A stretch of 64,000 nt of DNA from JAVVHH01 sp964235765. Lineage in GTDB: Bacteria; Pseudomonadota; Alphaproteobacteria; Acetobacterales; Acetobacteraceae. Every line of letters starts with the position of its first letter. The stretch's first letter is position 1. The stretch covers positions 124,001 through 188,000 of the forward strand of contig CAXSDH010000001.1 of assembly GCA_964235765.1 (NCBI GenBank), given 5' to 3'. Of the stretch, positions 17,601-25,787 are shown in pieces. A program made the translations under genes and the position numbers. The notes beneath the pieces are model-generated. The model searched no databases. It had not been told where the DNA came from and saw nothing but the letters and a program-made list of their open reading frames with translations.

Positions 17601-18056
17601 CCCCGCCTAGCCGCGCCGGACGTGGCCGAGGCGAAGCTCGAGCCGGCGGTCGCCACGCCCCTGGGCGAGCGGCATGAATGCGTGCTCGTCGTCGAGGACG
17701 AGGGTACGGTGCGCCAATTCAGCGTCGATGCGTTGTCCGAGCTGGGGTATCGCGTGCTGGAAGCCGACGGCGCGGCGGCGGCGCTGCGGCTGTTGGCGGC
17801 CCACCCCGAAATCGCGCTGCTGTTCACCGACGTCGTCATGCCCGACGTCAATGGGCGCAAGCTGGCCGACGAAGCGCGCCGCCAGCGCCCGGAGCTGCGC
17901 GTGCTGTTCACGACCGGGTATTCGCGCAACACGGTGATGCATGACGGGGTGCTGGACGCCGGCGTGCATCTGCTCGGCAAGCCGTTCACGCTCGACGAAC
18001 TGGCCGCCAAGGTGCGCGAGGTACTGGATGCGCCGCGGCCGGGCGGGGACGGCTAG
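14655..18056 (+). CDS. Multi-PAS/GAF hybrid sensor histidine kinase with receiver domain
   Basis: An 1133-residue soluble signal-transduction protein with no clear membrane segment. Domains in order: a PAS-like region (about 20-160), three further PAS domains (about 175-285, 290-410, 415-535, with repeated WYGSTADIHEQK-type ends), GAF (about 555-715), a coiled coil, HisKA with the phosphorylated His765 in GGIAHDFNNM, HATPase (N box NLAVNARDAMPGG, G boxes ADTGTGM and GRGTGLGLSQV), and a receiver domain with phospho-acceptor Asp1059 in FTDVVMPDVNG. The GTG start at 14655 follows ACGGAGG. No response regulator or HPt gene adjoins, so the output partner lies elsewhere. Signal unknown; PAS and GAF suggest redox, light or small molecules. 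Confidence 0.92.
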   Translation: MNSGVHSGFNAGSEWPEGGGETGALIRSFDWSATSLGPLAGWPASLRAATDIVLRSPAPMAILWGADGVMLYNGGYAQIAGRRHPQLLGSKVREGWPEVAEFSDHVMKVVLAGEALSYHDQPLLLHRGDAPEKVWLNLHYSPLLDGARRPAGVLAVVAETTDRVQAERALRDERDRGRNVLDSMGEAFILLDHDFRVVRMNAEAMRLEGRPALDIIGRSHWEVWPGTETSAIGKLYKRAMRDRGSVALEHRYTWPGGREGWFEVRGYPSSEGLALFYREVTQRRRIQDALRESEDHYRHIVELNPQVVWTARPDGQLDRVSERWFEWTGTTGLGSSWGEAVHPDDLGPSVEAWLRALATGLPYDIEHRVRLTGGEHHWMHSRAYPRRDDEGQIVRWYGSTADIHEQKTAEAALAASELRLRGITDSVDQMIWSTRPDGYHDYYNARWYEYTGMPEHSTDGEEWNGMFHPEDQDRAWARWRHSLATGETYEIEYRLRHRSGRYRWVLGRAQPVRGGDGRIVRWYGTCTDVHDQKLAEEELRESRDRLARESHALEVLNRTGTQVAAELGLENLVQKVVDAGVELTGARMGAFFYNVPDAGGARYMLFALSGAERGAFEALGMPRATKVFAPTFRGEGVIRSADILADERYGRNDPHAGLPAGHAPVRSYLAAPVISRSGEVIGGMLFGHPQPGMFAERSERLVTGLAAQAAIGIDNARLFEAVQAANAGLEQRVAERTAELEHAHEALRQAQKMEAVGQLTGGIAHDFNNMLAVVIGSLDLLGRRLRADDLRARRYVDAAVDGARRAALLTQRLLAFSRQQPLSPEAIDANKLVSGMSDLLRHSLGSDVRLETVLAGGLWRTHADPNQLESVILNLAVNARDAMPGGGRLTIETQNAHLDDRYAAGHPGVAAGQYVLLAIADTGTGMTPEVIARAFDPFYTTKEVGRGTGLGLSQVYGFVKQSGGHVKIDSEPGQGTTLKVYLPRLAAPDVAEAKLEPAVATPLGERHECVLVVEDEGTVRQFSVDALSELGYRVLEADGAAAALRLLAAHPEIALLFTDVVMPDVNGRKLADEARRQRPELRVLFTTGYSRNTVMHDGVLDAGVHLLGKPFTLDELAAKVREVLDAPRPGGDG

Positions 18057-18148
18057 ACCGCCATCGCCCTGACTGTTGGGGTGGACGGCCCCACGGCACC
18101 GAGTGCCAAGATCGGAGCTGTTGAACCGCCGACAAGGAGCCGCCCGCC

Positions 18149-18304
18149 ATGGAGTGTAAGCGCATTGCCGTAGATACGTCGAAATCTGTGTTCACCGTGC
18201 ATGGGATCGATGGACAAGATCGTCCGGTCCTGCGTCGCAACTTGAAGCGGGTTGAGTTCGAAGCGCTGTTTGCCAAGCTCGCACCGACGGAGGTGGCTCT
18301 AGAA
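18149..18304 (+). pseudogene. Truncated IS110-family transposase (N-terminal fragment)
   Basis: The first 52 codons read MECKRIAVDTSKSVFTVHGI and continue to LAPTEVALE, a typical IS110/IS1111 transposase N terminus with the first catalytic Asp (VDTSK) of the DEDD (RuvC-like) domain. Homology stops at about 18304; the open frame then runs on only through the antisense of the hydantoinase gene end. The remaining DEDD domain and the C-terminal serine motif are absent. The 92 bases before the ATG probably hold the insertion sequence's left end, but no inverted repeat is expected in this family. The element is therefore dead. Confidence 0.8.
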
Positions 18305-18307
18305 CCC

Positions 18308-21300
18308 CTACGCCACCGAGGACTGGCCGCCGTACTCGCTGGCCGCGGCGTCCGCGGACACGTAGCCGTCCGCCACGTCGCGGTCGAGGTCGCGGCGCGC
18401 GCGCTGGTGCGGGTCGCCGTAGCCTGAGCCGCCGGCGAGCTGGACTTCCACGACCCGGTCCACGCCAGTGAGCGTGACCAGCTCGCCTGTCCCGCAATCC
18501 TGCACGACCGCGCCTTGGCGGTCGCGGACGAGGCCGCGGACGGCACCGCCGGGCCGGCCGCCGAACAGGCCCTCGGTGCGCAGGCCGACGCCCTCCGGAT
18601 ACACCGAGAACAGCGTCGGCAGGCCGTCATCGTGCAGCTTGCGGATCCGGGTGCGGACGCCCAGGCCGCCGCGATACCGGCCGGAACCGCCGGAATCCGC
18701 CACGAGCGACTTCTCGAGCACGAGCACGGGGGCGCGGGTCTCCATCAGTTCGATCGAGGTGTTCGAGGCGGAGGTGGGGTAGAGCAGGGCCGACTTGCCG
18801 TCGGCGCGCGAACAGGCGCCCTGGCCGCCGCCCATGAAGAAGTGGTCGGCGTAAAGGCCGTCGCCGTCGCGGCCGTAGATGTTGACGGCGTGCGGCAGGC
18901 CCGTGGCGGCCTGCACCTGGTCGGGCGCTGCGGCGGCGAGCGCGCGGAAGATGTTGGGCGCGATATACCAGCCGGTGCGCGTGCGCAGGTTGACGCTGGC
19001 GGGCTTATCGCAGTTCAGGATGGAGCCCGCCGGCAGCTTGACCGTGAACGGGCGGTAGCAGCCGGCGTTGCTGCGAACCCCGGGGCTGAGGATGCACTTC
19101 AGCGGATAGGTCGCGTGTGCCGCGGCGTAGGAATAGGTGCAGTTGAGCCCGCCTTGCGCCTGCTGGGGCGGGGCGCCGGCGAAATCCAGCTCGATCGTGT
19201 CGGCCGCCACAGTTACCTTCAAGGGATAACGCAGCTTCGTGCCGAGCGGGTTGTTCCAGATCTCGGACTGGTACACGCCGTCCGGCAACTTGCGGATGGC
19301 ATCGCGGATCGCGCTCTCCGAGCGGTTCTGCACCACGGCGGCGAGCGCCCGCAGGTCGTGCATGCCGTAATCGGCCATGAAGCCGAGCAGGCGTTCCGCG
19401 CCGAGCTGGTTGGCGGCGACGAAGGAATGGACGTCGCCCAGCACCTCTGCGGGCTTGCGCACGTTCTCGCCCAGCAGGGTGAACAGGTCCTCGTTGGGCA
19501 CGCCGGAGCGGTACAGGAACATGGGCGGGATCTGGAAGCCCTCGTCGTAGATCTCGCGGGCGCGTAGGCTGTCCTTGGTGCCGCCGATGTCGCCGACATG
19601 GCCCACGGTGGCGGTGAGCGCGACCAGCACGCCGGCGCGGAACACCGGCGTGACCACGGCGATGTCGAACAGGTGCCCGGCGCAAAGCCAAGGGTCGTTG
19701 GTGATCAGCACGTCGCCGGGCCGCAAGGTGCGAGGCGGGTATTTCTTGAGCAGCGCCTTCACCGCGATCGGCACCGTCAGGTTGAACACCGGCATGGCGC
19801 GCGGCGAATGGGCGAGGCTCTCGCCGTCCGGGTCGAGCAGGTCGGTCGCGAAATCCTGCGCCTCGGACACGATGAGCGAGAACGCCGTGCGGACGATGGT
19901 GTGCCACATCTCCTCCACCACGGTGACCAGGCGCGCCCACATGATCTCGAGCGAGACCGGGTCGGCCTCGATCAGCGCCACGGCTTCGGCGAGCGGCGTT
20001 TCCGGGGTGATGCGGGCCGCGGCCGGGGCGGCGACGGCGATGGCGATGCGCATCGTCCCCGTGGCGTCGACGGCGAGGCGGTCCCCGGGGGCGAGGATGG
20101 TGGTGGCCTCGCGCTCCTCGATGATGGCCGGGCCGTCGATCTCGGCGCCGGCGGCGAGCGAATAGCGGTCATACACCGGGGTTTCCACGAAGCCCTCACC
20201 GAACCAGGCGGGCCGGGCGCCTTTCAGCGCGGCGCGGGACGGCGCGGCTTCGGCCGGCGCCAGGGTGAGCGCCGGAATGGGGCCGCGGCAGGCGACGCGC
20301 AGCGAGACGAGCTGGATGCCCACGCCCTCGTAGACCGAGGTGTAGCGGGCAGCGTAGGCGGCGGCGAAGGCGGCGCGGATGGCCGGAACGGCGGCGTCGG
20401 TGATGGCGTCCGCGGGCAGGGCCACCTTGATCTCGTGCAGTTGCCCGAACAGCCGCATGTCGGCGGAGCGCTCGGTGACGATATCGGCGTCCGTGACCCC
20501 GGCGGCCAGCAGGCGGGCACGGGTTTCGGCCTGCAGGTCCTGCAACACCGCCTCGATGGCGGCGGCGGCGCCGGGCTGCTCGAGGCGGACGGGGTGGCTG
20601 CGCGCCTGCTCGAACGAGAGCGGGGCGGCGAGGAACCCGAGCGCCGAGGCGGCGCCCGAGGCGGGCGGGATCAGCAACTCCTGCACGCCCAGGATGCGGG
20701 CGACCCCGGCGGCATGCGCGGGCCCCGCGCCGCCGAAGCCGACCATGGCGTAGCGGCGGGGATCGCGGCCTTTCTCGACGATGTGGATGCGGGCCGCGGC
20801 TGCCATGCTCTCGGTCACCACGCGGTGGATGCCCCAGGCGGCCTCGACCGCGGAGAGGCCGAGCGGGCGGCCGACGGTTTCCAGCGCGCGGGCGGCGGCG
20901 TCGCGGTCGAGCGTCATGCGGCCGCCGAGGAAGAAGCCGGGGTCGTAGTAGCCGAGCAGCAGGTTGGCGTCGGTGACGGTGGGCTGGGCGCCGCCGCGGC
21001 CGTAGCAGGCGGGGCCGGGGTCGGCGCCGGCGGAATGGGGGCCGACGCGCAGCAGGCCGACCTCGTCGATGCCGGCGATTGAGCCGCCGCCGGCGCCGAT
21101 CTCGATCATGTCGATCACCGGCGCCTTGATCGGCAGGCCCGAGCCCTTCTTGAAGCGGTGCACGCGGGCGGCCTCCATCTCGGCGGCGGTGGCCGCCCGC
21201 CCGCCCTCGATCAGGCAGGCCTTGGCGGTGGTGCCGCCCATGTCGAAGCTGATGACGTCCGGCTTGCCGGCGGCCTGGCCGAAGAAGGCGGTGGCGAGGC

Positions 21301-22108
21301 CGCCGCCGGCTGGGCCGGATTCCAGCAGGCGGATCGGCAAGGCGCGGGCCGTCTCCGGCGAGACCAGGCCGCCGGCGGAGTGCATGAGGTGCAGCGCGCC
21401 GCGGAAGCCGCGCTGCCACAGCTCGCGCTCGAGACGGCGCATGTAGCGGTCCATGAGCGGCTGGACGAAGGCGTTGGCGCAGGTGGTGACGAGCCGCTGG
21501 TATTCCCACAATTCGGAAACGACATCCGACGAGAGCGAGACGGCGATGTCCGGCAGCATGGCCCGGATGGCGGCGCCGGCCGCGCGTTCATGCGCCGGGT
21601 TGCGGTAGGCGTGCAGGAAGCAGACGGCGATGGCCTCGACGCCGTCTGCAGCCAGGGTGGCGGCGGCGGCGCGGACCGCATCGAGGTCGAGCGGGGTGAC
21701 GGTGTTGCCGTCCCTGTCCATCCGCTCCGGCACTTCGAGGCGGCGGCGGCGCGGCGCCAGCGGCTCCGGATACTGCAGGAACAGGTCGTAGATGTCGTAG
21801 CGCTGTTCGGTGCCCATCTCGAGGATGTCGCGGAAGCCCTCGGTGGTGATCAGGCCGAGCTTGGCGCCCCGCCGCTCGATGAGGGCGTTGGTGACGAGGG
21901 TGGTGCCGTGCACGATCTCGCCGATGTCCGCCAGTTGCAGCCCGGCGTCCCCGACGATCTGCTGCAGGCCTTCCAGGGCGCCGACCGAGGGGTCCTCGGG
22001 GGTGGTCAGGCATTTGTGCAGGCGGATGTCGTGGCGCTTGCCGTCGAGCAGGATGAAGTCGGTGAAGGTGCCGCCGATGTCGAAGCCGATGCGGAAGCGC
22101 GGGGTCAT
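18308..22108 (-). CDS. Fused hydantoinase/5-oxoprolinase (HyuA-HyuB type), ATP-dependent
   Basis: A 1266-residue cytosolic enzyme that should open a five-membered cyclic amide (hydantoin, N-methylhydantoin or 5-oxoproline) with ATP. The N-terminal HyuA half starts with FRIGFDIGGTFTDFILLDG, the ATP-binding phosphate loop of ASKHA folds, and has SFDMGGTTAKACLIEGG near residue 285. The HyuB half begins near residue 690 with DPVSLEIMWARLVTVVEEMW and holds LITNDPWLCAGHLFDI. The C terminus (DVADGYVSADAAASEYGG) is the usual ending, so the adjacent IS remnant did not cut it. It is co-translated with the ABC importer through an ATGA overlap. The natural substrate is not known. Confidence 0.93.
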   Translation of the reverse strand: MTPRFRIGFDIGGTFTDFILLDGKRHDIRLHKCLTTPEDPSVGALEGLQQIVGDAGLQLADIGEIVHGTTLVTNALIERRGAKLGLITTEGFRDILEMGTEQRYDIYDLFLQYPEPLAPRRRRLEVPERMDRDGNTVTPLDLDAVRAAAATLAADGVEAIAVCFLHAYRNPAHERAAGAAIRAMLPDIAVSLSSDVVSELWEYQRLVTTCANAFVQPLMDRYMRRLERELWQRGFRGALHLMHSAGGLVSPETARALPIRLLESGPAGGGLATAFFGQAAGKPDVISFDMGGTTAKACLIEGGRAATAAEMEAARVHRFKKGSGLPIKAPVIDMIEIGAGGGSIAGIDEVGLLRVGPHSAGADPGPACYGRGGAQPTVTDANLLLGYYDPGFFLGGRMTLDRDAAARALETVGRPLGLSAVEAAWGIHRVVTESMAAAARIHIVEKGRDPRRYAMVGFGGAGPAHAAGVARILGVQELLIPPASGAASALGFLAAPLSFEQARSHPVRLEQPGAAAAIEAVLQDLQAETRARLLAAGVTDADIVTERSADMRLFGQLHEIKVALPADAITDAAVPAIRAAFAAAYAARYTSVYEGVGIQLVSLRVACRGPIPALTLAPAEAAPSRAALKGARPAWFGEGFVETPVYDRYSLAAGAEIDGPAIIEEREATTILAPGDRLAVDATGTMRIAIAVAAPAAARITPETPLAEAVALIEADPVSLEIMWARLVTVVEEMWHTIVRTAFSLIVSEAQDFATDLLDPDGESLAHSPRAMPVFNLTVPIAVKALLKKYPPRTLRPGDVLITNDPWLCAGHLFDIAVVTPVFRAGVLVALTATVGHVGDIGGTKDSLRAREIYDEGFQIPPMFLYRSGVPNEDLFTLLGENVRKPAEVLGDVHSFVAANQLGAERLLGFMADYGMHDLRALAAVVQNRSESAIRDAIRKLPDGVYQSEIWNNPLGTKLRYPLKVTVAADTIELDFAGAPPQQAQGGLNCTYSYAAAHATYPLKCILSPGVRSNAGCYRPFTVKLPAGSILNCDKPASVNLRTRTGWYIAPNIFRALAAAAPDQVQAATGLPHAVNIYGRDGDGLYADHFFMGGGQGACSRADGKSALLYPTSASNTSIELMETRAPVLVLEKSLVADSGGSGRYRGGLGVRTRIRKLHDDGLPTLFSVYPEGVGLRTEGLFGGRPGGAVRGLVRDRQGAVVQDCGTGELVTLTGVDRVVEVQLAGGSGYGDPHQRARRDLDRDVADGYVSADAAASEYGGQSSVA

Positions 22109-22884
22109 GTCCGGATCTCCTGAAATGCGGGCGCAAGGGGGCGCGGGGGCAGCACCGCGGCCAGCAGCGCGCGGGTGTAGTCATGGGCAGGGGTGCTCAG
22201 CACGGTGGCGGCCGGGCCTTGTTCGACCAATCGCCCGTCCCGCATGACCGCCACCCGGTCGCAGAGCAGGCGCACCACCGCGAGGTTGTGCGACACGAAC
22301 AGGTAGGCCAACCCGTGCCGGGCGCGCAGGCCCGCCAGCAGCTCGATGATCTGTGCCTGGACCGAGACGTCGAGCGCCGAGGTCGGCTCGTCCAGCAGCA
22401 ACGCCCGCGGACCCGGCGCGAGCGCGCGGGCAATGCAGACACGCTGTTTCTGGCCGCCCGACAACTCGTGCGGGTAGCGCCACAGGAACTCGGCGCCGAG
22501 GCCCACGTCGTCCAGCAGCGCCGCCACCCGCTCGCGCAATGCGGCGCGGGAGAGGCCGCCCATCAGCCGCAGCGGTTCAGCGACCGAGACGAACACGCTG
22601 CTGCGCGGGTCCAGCGCCGCATGCGGGTTCTGGAACACCACCTGCACCGCCCGGCGCAGGGCGTGGGCGCTGCCCTGGGTGATGTCCACGCCATCGAGCA
22701 GGATGCTTCCGCTGGCCACCGGCAACAGGCGCAGCAGCAGGCGCAGCACCGTGGTTTTGCCGGACCCGGACTCGCCGACCAGCCCGAGCGCCTCGCCCGG
22801 GCGCAGCGCCAGGCTGACCTCGTCCACCGCGCGCTTGGCCTGAAACCGGCACACCAGATCGCGGGCTTCGAGCAGCGGGGTCAT
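22105..22884 (-). CDS. dppF: Peptide-type ABC transporter ATP-binding protein (DppF/OppF-like)
   Basis: A 259-residue ATPase of the oligopeptide importer class. Walker A is GLVGESGSGKTTVLRLLLRL, the signature ELSGGQKQRVCIARAL, Walker B RALLLDEPTSALDVS, with the switch His in FVSHNLAVV. The ATG at 22884 overlaps the previous gene by four bases and its stop overlaps the hydantoinase start. It is shorter than OppF because the C-terminal Fe-S/zinc-like tail is absent. Works as a heterodimer with the DppD-type ATPase. Confidence 0.92.
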   Translation of the reverse strand: MTPLLEARDLVCRFQAKRAVDEVSLALRPGEALGLVGESGSGKTTVLRLLLRLLPVASGSILLDGVDITQGSAHALRRAVQVVFQNPHAALDPRSSVFVSVAEPLRLMGGLSRAALRERVAALLDDVGLGAEFLWRYPHELSGGQKQRVCIARALAPGPRALLLDEPTSALDVSVQAQIIELLAGLRARHGLAYLFVSHNLAVVRLLCDRVAVMRDGRLVEQGPAATVLSTPAHDYTRALLAAVLPPRPLAPAFQEIRT

Positions 22885-23840
22885 GCGGCCACCGCGTGGC
22901 AGGCGGTGCGGTGCGCGCCGCCCTCCAGACGCGGCGTCTGCTCGCGGCAGATCGGCATGGCGAGGGGGCAGCGCGGATGGAAGCGGCAGCCCACCGGCGG
23001 CGCGCGGAGCGAGGGTATGCCGCCCGGGATACCCCGGGGCATATGCTCCGGCCGGGCAAGGTCGGGCACGGCGGCCAGCAGGCCGCGCGTGTAGGGGTGG
23101 CGGGGCGCGCCCAGCAGGGAAGCGGCCGGCGCATCCTCCACGACGGCGCCCGCATACATGACCACGACCCGGCGGCACATGGCGCCGATCACGCCCAGGT
23201 CGTGGCTGATCAGCAGCAGCGTCAGGCCGAGCCGCGCCACCAGGTCGGCGATCACGGCGAGCACCTGGCCCTGCACCGTCACGTCCAGCGCCGTCGTCGG
23301 CTCGTCGGCCAGCAGCAGGCGCGGGTTGGCGGCCAGGGCGAGCGCGATCAACACGCGCTGGCGCATGCCGCCGGAGAGCTCGTGCGGGTAGCGTGCAAGG
23401 AGTGCCGCGTCGGGCAGCCGCACCGCCTCCAGCAGTTCGAGGCTGCGGGCGCGGATGGCGGCCCGGCCGCGCAGGCCGTGGGCGCGCAGCACCTCTGCCA
23501 TCTGGCGGCCAATGGTGAACACCGGGTTCAGGTAGGTCGCCGGGTCCTGGAACACCATGCCGATCCCGGCCCCGCGCAGGGCGCGCAGCGCGGCCGGCCG
23601 CATGGCGAGCACGTCGTCGCCGGCAAAGCGGATGCCGCCGCTGACCACCTGCGCCGCGGGGTCGAGGCGCAGGATGCTGCGGGCCAGCACGGACTTGCCG
23701 CAGCCGGTCTCGCCGACGATGCCGACCGAGTCGCCCTCGGCCACCGCGAGGTCGATCCCGTTCAACACCTGCACGGCGCCGTCGTAGCCGGAGAAGGCCA
23801 GGCGGAGATCGTGGATTTCGAGCAGGGCCGGCCGGGTCAT
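22881..23840 (-). CDS. dppD: Peptide-type ABC transporter ATP-binding protein (DppD/OppD-like)
   Basis: A 319-residue ATPase. Walker A is GIVGETGCGKSVLARSILRL, signature ELSGGMRQRVLIALAL, Walker B LLLADEPTTALDVTVQG, switch His in LISHDLGVIG. The C-terminal extension includes GCRFHPRCPLAMPICRE, the cysteine-bearing OppD/F tail that binds a Fe-S cluster in this family. It overlaps dppC and dppF by ATGA on both sides. It energises import through the DppB/DppC pore. Confidence 0.93.
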   Translation of the reverse strand: MTRPALLEIHDLRLAFSGYDGAVQVLNGIDLAVAEGDSVGIVGETGCGKSVLARSILRLDPAAQVVSGGIRFAGDDVLAMRPAALRALRGAGIGMVFQDPATYLNPVFTIGRQMAEVLRAHGLRGRAAIRARSLELLEAVRLPDAALLARYPHELSGGMRQRVLIALALAANPRLLLADEPTTALDVTVQGQVLAVIADLVARLGLTLLLISHDLGVIGAMCRRVVVMYAGAVVEDAPAASLLGAPRHPYTRGLLAAVPDLARPEHMPRGIPGGIPSLRAPPVGCRFHPRCPLAMPICREQTPRLEGGAHRTACHAVAA

Positions 23841-24736
23841 CCGCGCTCGCTACGGGGGTCGAGCATGTCGCGCAGGCCGTCGCCGAACAGGTTGAAGCCG
23901 AGCACGGTGAGGAAGATGAACAGGCCGGGAAAGAAGCTGTACCACCACCAATCCGGCATGTAGCTGCGCGCCACCGAGATCATCGCACCCCATTCCGGCG
24001 CGGGCGGCTTGGCGCCGAGGCCGATGAAGCCGAGCGAGGCCACGGCCAGGATCGCCAGCCCCATGTCCATGCTGGCCTTGACGATCAGCGGCGAGATGCA
24101 ATTGGGCAGGATGTGGCGCAGCAGCACCCAGGCGTGCCCGGCCCCCATGGTGCGCGAGGCCTCCACATAGGGCTCGTGCCGCAGGGTGAGCGCCTTGGCT
24201 TCGATCAGCCGCACGTAGCCGGGCCACCATACCAGCGACAGCGCCAGCACCCCGTGCATCACGCCCGCGCCCAGGGCGGAGACGATGGCCAGCGCCAGCA
24301 CCAGGCCGGGGACGGCGAGGAACACGTCGGTGGTCCGCATGATCACCCGGCGCGGCACGCCGCCCAGGTAACCGGCGGCGATGCCCAGCGGCACGCCGAT
24401 CAGGCTGGCGACGCCGGTGATCACCAGCCCTACCCAGAGGCTCGTGCGGGCGCCCAGCACGACGCGGGAGAGGATGTCGTCGCCCATCTCGTCGGTGCCG
24501 AACCAGTGCTGGGCCGAAGGTGGCCGTAGCCGTTGCGCCAGGTGGGTGGCGCCCGCCGCATCCTCCGGGAAAGGCACGATCCAGGGGCCGAGTGCCGCCA
24601 GCAGCAGGAACGCCGCCACCAGCGCGAGCCCGAGCAAGGCGGAGGCGCTGCCGGAAAAGGTCCAGGCCACGAAGCGCAGGCGGCGCAGGGCGGCAGCCCG
24701 GCGGGGCCGAAGGTGAACTGGCATGGCGAGGCTCAT
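23837..24736 (-). CDS. dppC: ABC transporter permease (DppC-like)
   Basis: A 299-residue inner-membrane permease with six predicted spans. The N-terminal cytosolic stretch is followed by a membrane helix, then HWFGTDEMGDDILSRVVLGA, the classical DppC motif before the transport domain. The EAA loop is RTMGAGHAWVLLRHILPN (about residues 195-212). The start at 24736 gives an ATGA overlap with dppB; a second ATG at 24724 is possible. It pairs with DppB to form the channel. Confidence 0.93.
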   Translation of the reverse strand: MSLAMPVHLRPRRAAALRRLRFVAWTFSGSASALLGLALVAAFLLLAALGPWIVPFPEDAAGATHLAQRLRPPSAQHWFGTDEMGDDILSRVVLGARTSLWVGLVITGVASLIGVPLGIAAGYLGGVPRRVIMRTTDVFLAVPGLVLALAIVSALGAGVMHGVLALSLVWWPGYVRLIEAKALTLRHEPYVEASRTMGAGHAWVLLRHILPNCISPLIVKASMDMGLAILAVASLGFIGLGAKPPAPEWGAMISVARSYMPDWWWYSFFPGLFIFLTVLGFNLFGDGLRDMLDPRSERG

Positions 24737-25740
24737 GCCGAGCGGGTCCGCGGGTCCAGCCAGCCATAGGCAAGGTCGATCAGCAGGTTGGACAGCATGA
24801 ACGTCACGCCGATGGCCAGCGTCACGCCCATCACCGGCTTGAAGTCCGATGCGATGGCCGAGGACACGGCGTAGAGCCCGATGCCGGGCCAATCGAACAC
24901 CGTCTCCACCAGGAAGGAACTGCCGAGCGTCCAGCCGAGGCGGAGGCCGATCATGGCCAGCGTCGGCAGCATCGCGTTCTTCAGCGCAAGCCAGCCGACG
25001 ACCCGCCATGCGGACACGCCGTGCGCGCGGGCAGCGGTGACGTAATCGGCGCCCATGACCTCGATCATCTCGGCCCGGGCGACCCGCACGATGGCGGCGA
25101 GCGACGGCAGCGCCAGCACCAGCGCCGGCAGCAGCGCGTAACGCAGCGCCTCGGCGAACACCCGCAGTTCCCCCGCGAGCAGCGCATCGAGCAGGATCAT
25201 GCCGGTATACGGATACGGCGGCGCGGTGGAGACGGAGAGCTGCCCGCTGGTCGGCAGCCATTCGAGCCACACGCCGAACACCAGTTGCAGCAGCAGCGCG
25301 ACCCAGAAGGCCGGCAGGGCCACGCCCGAGACGGCGAGGACGCGGATGACGTGGTCGATGGGCCGGTTGCGGCGCACGGCCGCCAGCATGCCGAGCGGCA
25401 CGCCGAGCAGGACGGAGAAGCCCATGGACAGCAGCACGAGTTCCAGCGTGGCCGGCAGATAACGCCCGAGGTCGGCCGCCACGGTGTTGCCGGTCTGTAT
25501 GGCCCGGCCGAGATCGCCGCGCAGCAGGTCGGAAACGTAGCGCGCGAACTGCTCGGGCAGCGGGCGGTCGAGGCCGTATTCGCGGCGCACCGTCTCGACC
25601 ATGTCGCGGGTGGCGTCGGGGCCGGCGGCGAGCGCGGCCGGGTCGGAGGGGGCGACGTTGGCGACGAGGAAGGTGATCACGACCAGCCCGCCCAGCATCA
25701 GGCCGAGCAGGGCCACGCGCCCCGCCAGGTAGCGGAGCAT
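24733..25740 (-). CDS. dppB: ABC transporter permease (DppB-like)
   Basis: A 335-residue permease with six spans. Start MLRYLAGRVALLGLMLGG, then the periplasmic EYGLDRPLPEQFARYV motif and DLGRAIQTGNTVAADLG, both typical of DppB. The EAA loop is RAHGVSAWRVVGWLALKN. It lies 34 bases downstream of the receptor gene and overlaps dppC by ATGA, so the receptor, two permeases, two ATPases and the hydantoinase form one leftward unit. Confidence 0.93.
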   Translation of the reverse strand: MLRYLAGRVALLGLMLGGLVVITFLVANVAPSDPAALAAGPDATRDMVETVRREYGLDRPLPEQFARYVSDLLRGDLGRAIQTGNTVAADLGRYLPATLELVLLSMGFSVLLGVPLGMLAAVRRNRPIDHVIRVLAVSGVALPAFWVALLLQLVFGVWLEWLPTSGQLSVSTAPPYPYTGMILLDALLAGELRVFAEALRYALLPALVLALPSLAAIVRVARAEMIEVMGADYVTAARAHGVSAWRVVGWLALKNAMLPTLAMIGLRLGWTLGSSFLVETVFDWPGIGLYAVSSAIASDFKPVMGVTLAIGVTFMLSNLLIDLAYGWLDPRTRSA

Positions 25741-25751
25741 CAGGCCCGGCG

Positions 25752-25787
25752 CTGCATCACGCGGGGATTCTGCATCAGGCGGGGATG
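25752..25787. repeat. 18-bp tandem duplication at the receptor gene stop codon
   Basis: CTGCATCACGCGGGGATT (25752-25769) is followed directly by CTGCATCAGGCGGGGATG (25770-25787), 16 of 18 bases alike. The second copy contains the stop and last codons of the receptor gene; the first lies in the spacer before dppB. It looks like a slippage duplication that left the reading frame unharmed. Confidence 0.6.

Noticed and set aside
18305..18427. Continuation of the transposase frame past 18304
   Set aside because: The codons are the reverse of the hydantoinase C terminus and no longer resemble IS110 transposases.
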